DNA from: Methanobacteriota archaeon
GTDB taxonomy: Archaea; Thermoplasmatota; Thermoplasmata; RBG-16-68-12
Assembly (NCBI GenBank): GCA_005878515.1
Contig: VBLZ01000179.1
Span: forward strand, 1-9,180
Direction of reading: 5' to 3'
Length of the DNA stretch: 9,180 nt
Shown here: in pieces, positions 5,915-9,180 of the stretch
How the letters are laid out: every line of letters begins with the position of its first letter
How positions within the stretch are numbered: the stretch's first letter is position 1
Made by a program: the position numbers and the translations under genes
Notes under the pieces: generated by a model
Seen by the model: the letters and a program-made list of their open reading frames with translations, nothing else
What the model was told of the DNA's origin: nothing
The model's database searches: none

Positions 5915-7135
5915 ATGTCCGGGATGGACAAATACAAGTTCCGCCGCGCCCTCGAGCAGATCGAAGAAGCCGCGGGCCGCGGCACGGAACTCGTCAGCGT
6001 CTACATCCCACCGGGCCGTCCGATCTCGGACGTGACCAACTACCTGCGTGCCGAGCTGTCGCAGTCCTCGAACATCAAGAGCGCGAGCACTCGAAAGCAC
6101 GTGACGCAGGCAATCGAGTCCGCAATCCAGCGGCTGCGGTCGTACCGGATGCCGCCGGCCAATGGCCTCGTCGTCTTCACCGGCCACAAGCAGATCGGGG
6201 CGGACCAGACGGAAATGGTCGCGTTCGTCCTGGAACCGCCGGAGGCGGTCGCGTCGTTCCTCTATCGGTGCGACTCGAAATTCTACACGGCGCCGCTCCA
6301 CGAGATGCTCGCGGAGAAGGACGTCTACGGCCTCGTCGTGATCGACTGGAGCGAGGCGACCCTCGGCCTCTTGCGAGGCAAACGGATCGAGGTCATCAAG
6401 AATCTCCAATCCCAGGTGCCGTCGAAGCACCGGATGGGGGGTCAGAGTGCCCGACGGTTCGAGCGAGGCCACGACATCGCGGTCCATGAGTGGTACAAGA
6501 AGATCGGCGACCTGATGACCGAGGCGTTCCTGAACCTTCCGGACCTGAAAGGGATCATCATCGGCGGACCGGGCTACTCGAAGGAAGAATTCGCGACCGG
6601 CGATTATCTCCATCACGAGCTGAAGAAAAAGGTCCTGCCCACGTTCCTCGACACCGGTTACACGGACGAGTACGGCCTGCGAGAGCTCGTCGAGAAGTCG
6701 CGGGAGATCCTGAGCGGCCTCGACCTGATGCGCGAGAAATCGCTTGTGCAGCGGCTCATGGAGGAGATCCGCAAGGAGGACGGCGGCCTGGCGGCGTATG
6801 GGGAGGACCAGGTGCGACACGCGCTTCAACTCGGCGCCGTCGAAACGCTCCTCGTCTCCGAGGGTCTCCGGAAGTCGCGGCTCCGGCTCCGCTGCGCGAA
6901 CGGAGACTGGGAAGGCGAGAAGACCGTGGCCGAGGATGGGGAGTTGCCGACCTGCCCGAAGGACGGCGGCACGCTCGTCGTCGTGGAAAACCACGATCTC
7001 ATCGAGGATCTGACCTCGATCGCGGGGGGTATGGGGACGACGGTCGAGCTCATTTCGAAGGACTCCGAGGAGGGTCAGCTCCTTCTCCGGGCGTTCGGCG
7101 GGATCGCGGCGATCTTGCGGTTTCGGGTGACGTGA
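5915..7135 (+). CDS. prf1: Peptide chain release factor aRF1
   Basis: A 406-residue archaeal class I release factor that reads all three stop codons in the ribosomal A site and triggers release of the finished peptide. Domain 1 carries the stop-decoding NIKS (residues 53-56) and YRCDSKF (117-123, the YxCxxxF motif). Domain 2 carries the universal GGQ (175-177) within KHRMGGQSARRF, which enters the peptidyl-transferase centre. Domain 3 (about 275-406), which meets aEF1A and ABCE1, follows. In domain 3 the zinc-type pairs seen in many relatives are reduced to single cysteines (Cys327 in RCANG, Cys347 in TCPKDG). The start is uncertain: ATG at 5915 fits the TATA spacing best, ATG at 5906 adds three residues, and a GTG at 5894 lies too close to the TATA box. 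The stop TGA shares its last base with the ATG of argS (TGATG), so the two translation genes are co-transcribed. Confidence 0.96.
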   Translation: MSGMDKYKFRRALEQIEEAAGRGTELVSVYIPPGRPISDVTNYLRAELSQSSNIKSASTRKHVTQAIESAIQRLRSYRMPPANGLVVFTGHKQIGADQTEMVAFVLEPPEAVASFLYRCDSKFYTAPLHEMLAEKDVYGLVVIDWSEATLGLLRGKRIEVIKNLQSQVPSKHRMGGQSARRFERGHDIAVHEWYKKIGDLMTEAFLNLPDLKGIIIGGPGYSKEEFATGDYLHHELKKKVLPTFLDTGYTDEYGLRELVEKSREILSGLDLMREKSLVQRLMEEIRKEDGGLAAYGEDQVRHALQLGAVETLLVSEGLRKSRLRLRCANGDWEGEKTVAEDGELPTCPKDGGTLVVVENHDLIEDLTSIAGGMGTTVELISKDSEEGQLLLRAFGGIAAILRFRVT

Positions 7136-8584
7136 TGGGCCACGACCCGTGGTCCGAGCTCCGGGACCGCGCGGAGCGGGTCCGGCGCTCGATCGAGTCT
7201 GAGCTCCGAGTGACGACCCCTGGAATCCTTCAAGAGGCTCCCGCCGACCGCGGCCTGTTCGCCCTCGCGGCCCACGCGTGGGCGAAGGAGCTGAAAGAGT
7301 CCCCGGCCTCGATCGCGACCCGGGCGTCTCGCGTGAAACCCGTCACCCCGTTCGCTCCGTTGCGGCACGAGGGCCCGTACGTCAACCTCACGGTGGACCC
7401 GGCGCCCTTCGCGGAGCTGGTCCTCGCCGCCGTCCGGACCAAAGGTGAGACGTATGGCACCTCGCCCGCGCGGAAGGAGCGGGTTTTGCTCGAGCACACG
7501 AGCGCGAACCCCACCGGGCCGTTGCACGTCGGCCGGGCCCGCAATCCGTTCCTCGGGGACGCGCTCGTCCGCCTGCTCCGGGTCGCCGGGTATCCGGTCA
7601 CGAGCGAATACCTGGTGAACGACATCGGGCGCCAGATGGTCTTGCTGTACTGGGCCGTGAACCACCTGCCGGCCGACCCGTCTGAGGATCGTCGAGCGTC
7701 TCATACCCCTCAGCAAGGAGGAAGGCGGCGCCCACTACCTCGACTTGTCCGCGTTCGGCCTCGAAGGGGACGCCGCGAAATACGTCTTCGTACGACGCGA
7801 CGGAACGTCCCTGTACACGACCCGGGACATCGCGTACCACCTGAACAAGATGGGTCGGTGCGACGTCGCGATCGACATCGTCGGGGAGGACCACAAGCTC
7901 TCGTTCCAACGATTGAAGGCCGCCTTCCAGCTGATGGGCATCGACTGGGCGCCGGAGACGATCTTCTATGCGTTCGTCAACCTGCCAGAAGGCCGGATGT
8001 CGACGCGCAAAGGACGCGTCGTCTACCTCGACGACCTGATCGACGAAGCGGTCGACCGCGCGTACGCGGAGGTCACGAAGCGCCGCGAGGATCTGCCGGA
8101 GGCGAAGAAACGCGAGATTGCCGAAACGATCGGCGTGGCGGCGGTCCGATACAACATGGTCCGCGTGCAGTCCGAGAAGGCGATCACGTTCCGCTGGGAG
8201 GAGGCGCTGAGTCTCGAGGGCAACTCGGCACCGTTCCTCCAATATGCCCATGCGCGGGCCTGCAGCATCCTCGGGAAAGCCGGCGCCCATGGTCCCGCGG
8301 ATCTACGCCTCCTCGTCCACCCGCAGGAGCAGATGCTGATTCGCTGGATCGCCAAGTTCCCTTCCACGGTGCGAGAGTCGGCCGAGGGCCGTCGCGTGCA
8401 CGCGGTCGCGGCGTACGCCGCCGACTTCACGTCTCAGTTCAACCAGTTCTACCGGGACTGTCCCGTCCTCTCCGCCGAGCCCGCGGGCCTCCGAGGTGCG
8501 CGCATCGACCTCGTCGACGCGTCCCGGATCGTGCTTCGCAACGCGTTGGACGGCCTGGGACTCCGTGCTCCCGCTGAAATGTGA
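7135..8584 (+). pseudogene. argS: Arginyl-tRNA synthetase, frameshifted and internally deleted
   Basis: ArgRS charges tRNA-Arg with arginine. The N-terminal part reads in the frame starting at the ATG at 7135: an Add1-type tRNA-binding domain (about 7150-7440), HTSANPTGPLHVGRARN with the class I HIGH-like HVGR at 7525-7536, then SEYLVNDIGRQ (about 7606-7635). Family-like sequence in this frame ends near 7700. The C-terminal part reads one base over: AHYLDLSAFGL (about 7730-7762), LYTTRDIAYH (from 7811), MSTRKG as the KMSKS equivalent (7997-8014), and a DALR anticodon-binding domain to the TGA at 8584. Only about 63 codons separate VND from LYTT, while family members have roughly 150, so about 80-100 residues of the catalytic domain are gone and the frame is shifted. 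No intact enzyme can be made from this locus as written. Assembly error is at least as likely as a true mutation, because ArgRS is essential. Confidence 0.88.
7745..8584 (+). CDS. C-terminal fragment of arginyl-tRNA synthetase
   Basis: This is the intact C-terminal frame of the broken argS. The frame is open from 7661, and ArgRS-like sequence begins near 7688, before any plausible start; the TTG at 7745 is merely the first usable codon and has no Shine-Dalgarno site. The fragment holds the second half of the catalytic domain (LYTTRDIAYH, GEDHKLSFQRLKAA, LPEGRMSTRKG) and the all-helical anticodon-binding domain (NSAPFLQYAHARACSI, the FNQFYRDCPVL segment, and a typical C terminus ending GLRAPAEM). 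It lacks the HVGR half, so it could not form arginyl-adenylate on its own. Gene finders may report it as a separate short argS. I read it as one piece of the lesion described for 7135-8584 rather than an independent gene. Confidence 0.55.
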   Translation: MSAFGLEGDAAKYVFVRRDGTSLYTTRDIAYHLNKMGRCDVAIDIVGEDHKLSFQRLKAAFQLMGIDWAPETIFYAFVNLPEGRMSTRKGRVVYLDDLIDEAVDRAYAEVTKRREDLPEAKKREIAETIGVAAVRYNMVRVQSEKAITFRWEEALSLEGNSAPFLQYAHARACSILGKAGAHGPADLRLLVHPQEQMLIRWIAKFPSTVRESAEGRRVHAVAAYAADFTSQFNQFYRDCPVLSAEPAGLRGARIDLVDASRIVLRNALDGLGLRAPAEM

Positions 8585-8613
8585 AACGCGTAGGGACACT
8601 CGGGAGGGGACGG

Positions 8614-8627
8614 GCGCCTAGAGGCGC
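8614..8627. terminator. Short hairpin at convergent argS / surface-protein ends
   Basis: GCGCCT (8614-8619) and AGGCGC (8622-8627) form a perfect stem. The minus-strand TAG stop of the surface protein (8620-8618) lies within it. On the plus strand it is followed by the pyrimidine-rich run TTCTTCTCTTCCTTG from 8628, so it could act as a terminator for argS. That run is also simply the antisense of a Lys/Glu-rich coding tail, so support is limited. Confidence 0.25.
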
Positions 8628-9180
8628 TTCTTCTCTTCCTTGACTTCCTTCCTCGGCCGCTTCTCCTCTTGCTCGCCCTTCTCTCTTCGCCGACGGCCAC
8701 GTATCGGGCGCCACTCGCCGGCCTTGATCTTTCGCCTCGCGTACATCCCGAAGACGAACAGGACGATGACGCCGACTACGCTGCCGTAGATCGCGTAGGG
8801 TTGCCACGCGGGCTGACGAACGTTCACGGGGAGGGAGGCGTGGTTCTCCGGGGTCCGCCACGTGTACGGCTCCGTCGCGTCGTACACGTAGACAGTTAGC
8901 GTCTTGTTTCCCTGGCCGCTGAGGCTCACGGTGAACACGAGCTTGACCGTATCGCCCGAAGCGATCGTATGGTTCGACGTGGGAACGCCATTCTTGTCGA
9001 ACCACTGGGGGCTGCTCGACAACAGAGTCGTCTGTCCCCCGCTAATCGCGGAGAGATTGGCCACGACAAGGGATGCCGCCCTGCGGCCGGCCTTGTTCGT
9101 CACGTTGACGGAGACCGTCACCTGGTCGCCTTCCGCGGGGTCGGTCGGGGTGACTTTCATCGAGCTCTGATGGGTCGTCG
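8618..9180 (-). CDS. Surface protein C terminus: beta domain, one TM helix, basic tail (partial)
   Basis: The 5' end lies beyond the window; the frame is open to 9180, and the Met at 9160 falls inside a domain and is probably not the start. Counting from that Met, residues 1-117 look like an extracellular beta-sandwich of the CARDB/Ig-like kind (VTPTDPAEGDQVTVSVNVTN, a hallmark opening, later GDTVKLVFTVSL and KTLTVYVYDA). A single membrane helix follows at about 121-141, then a cytoplasmic tail of about 40 residues made almost entirely of Arg, Lys and Glu. Four N-x-S/T sequons (N19, N35, N63, N85) sit on the outer side, as expected of an N-glycosylated archaeal envelope protein. The product is probably a type I membrane-anchored surface, adhesion or transport-associated protein; ligand and full length are unknown. 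It converges on argS with a 33-base gap. Confidence 0.8.
   Translation of the reverse strand, partial: TTHQSSMKVTPTDPAEGDQVTVSVNVTNKAGRRAASLVVANLSAISGGQTTLLSSSPQWFDKNGVPTSNHTIASGDTVKLVFTVSLSGQGNKTLTVYVYDATEPYTWRTPENHASLPVNVRQPAWQPYAIYGSVVGVIVLFVFGMYARRKIKAGEWRPIRGRRRREKGEQEEKRPRKEVKEEKKRL

Noticed and set aside
5753..6994. 413-codon open frame antisense to prf1
   Set aside because: Mirrors a certain gene codon by codon; low-complexity, Arg/Leu/Asp-rich translation typical of antisense frames in GC-rich coding DNA.
6490..7134. Upstream extension of the argS N-terminal frame inside prf1
   Set aside because: Shadow frame of prf1; ArgRS-like sequence begins only at the ATG at 7135, which overlaps the prf1 stop.
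7661..7745. Programmed frameshifting in argS
   Set aside because: A frameshift alone would not explain the absence of about 80-100 conserved residues; no slippery heptamer is seen.
1..9180. tRNA, rRNA, CRISPR array or insertion sequence
   Set aside because: GTTCGA-like stretches fall inside genes without cloverleaf partners; no regularly spaced repeats, transposase or terminal inverted repeats with target duplications were found.

Overview
The window comes from a GC-rich archaeal chromosome, most likely an uncultured member of the Thermoplasmatota or a neighbouring euryarchaeal lineage. The archaeal call rests on four things: an archaeal/eukaryotic-type class I release factor (aRF1), an archaeal-type short UMP kinase, an archaeal-type arginyl-tRNA synthetase, and AT-rich TATA-like boxes about 30 bases before start codons that lack Shine-Dalgarno sequences, which suggests leaderless transcripts. 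The phylum is an inference from overall character and was not tested. The gene set is mostly housekeeping. I see no phage, insertion sequence, CRISPR array, tRNA or rRNA.

Layout: a multipass membrane protein resembling the DedA/VTT family (25-645, +) faces a two-gene glycosyltransferase unit on the minus strand, a GT4-type enzyme (2560-1406) followed by a GT2-type enzyme (1400-648). A 271-base non-coding stretch separates these from thiD (3608-2832, -). thiD is divergent from a small unrecognised gene (3714-4097, +) that has its own TATA-like box. Next is a compact minus-strand operon: pyrH (5847-5167), a small gene for two membrane segments plus a winged-helix-like domain (5151-4747), and thpR (4750-4193). 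The last two genes are joined by a GTGA start/stop overlap. pyrH diverges from prf1 (5915-7135, +) across a short region with one TATA-like element that could serve both. prf1 overlaps the start of argS by one base (TGATG). The window ends with the C-terminal part of a surface-anchored protein (9180-8618, -).

The most notable anomaly is argS. Its N-terminal half (with the HVGR signature) and C-terminal half (with LYTTRD, MSTRKG and the anticodon-binding domain) are both well conserved. They lie in different frames, and a block of roughly 80-100 residues expected between them is missing. This is either a real inactivating deletion or an assembly collapse. The overlapping bases at the junction read plausibly in both frames, which hints at microhomology.

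Together the genes serve translation (prf1, argS), pyrimidine nucleotide and thiamine metabolism (pyrH, thiD), RNA 2',3'-phosphate chemistry (thpR) and the cell envelope (two glycosyltransferases, the DedA-like protein, the surface protein). I found no convincing new multi-gene system. The best leads are the membrane/winged-helix gene inside the pyrH-thpR operon, the orphan 127-residue protein, the argS lesion, and hairpins placed at gene ends.
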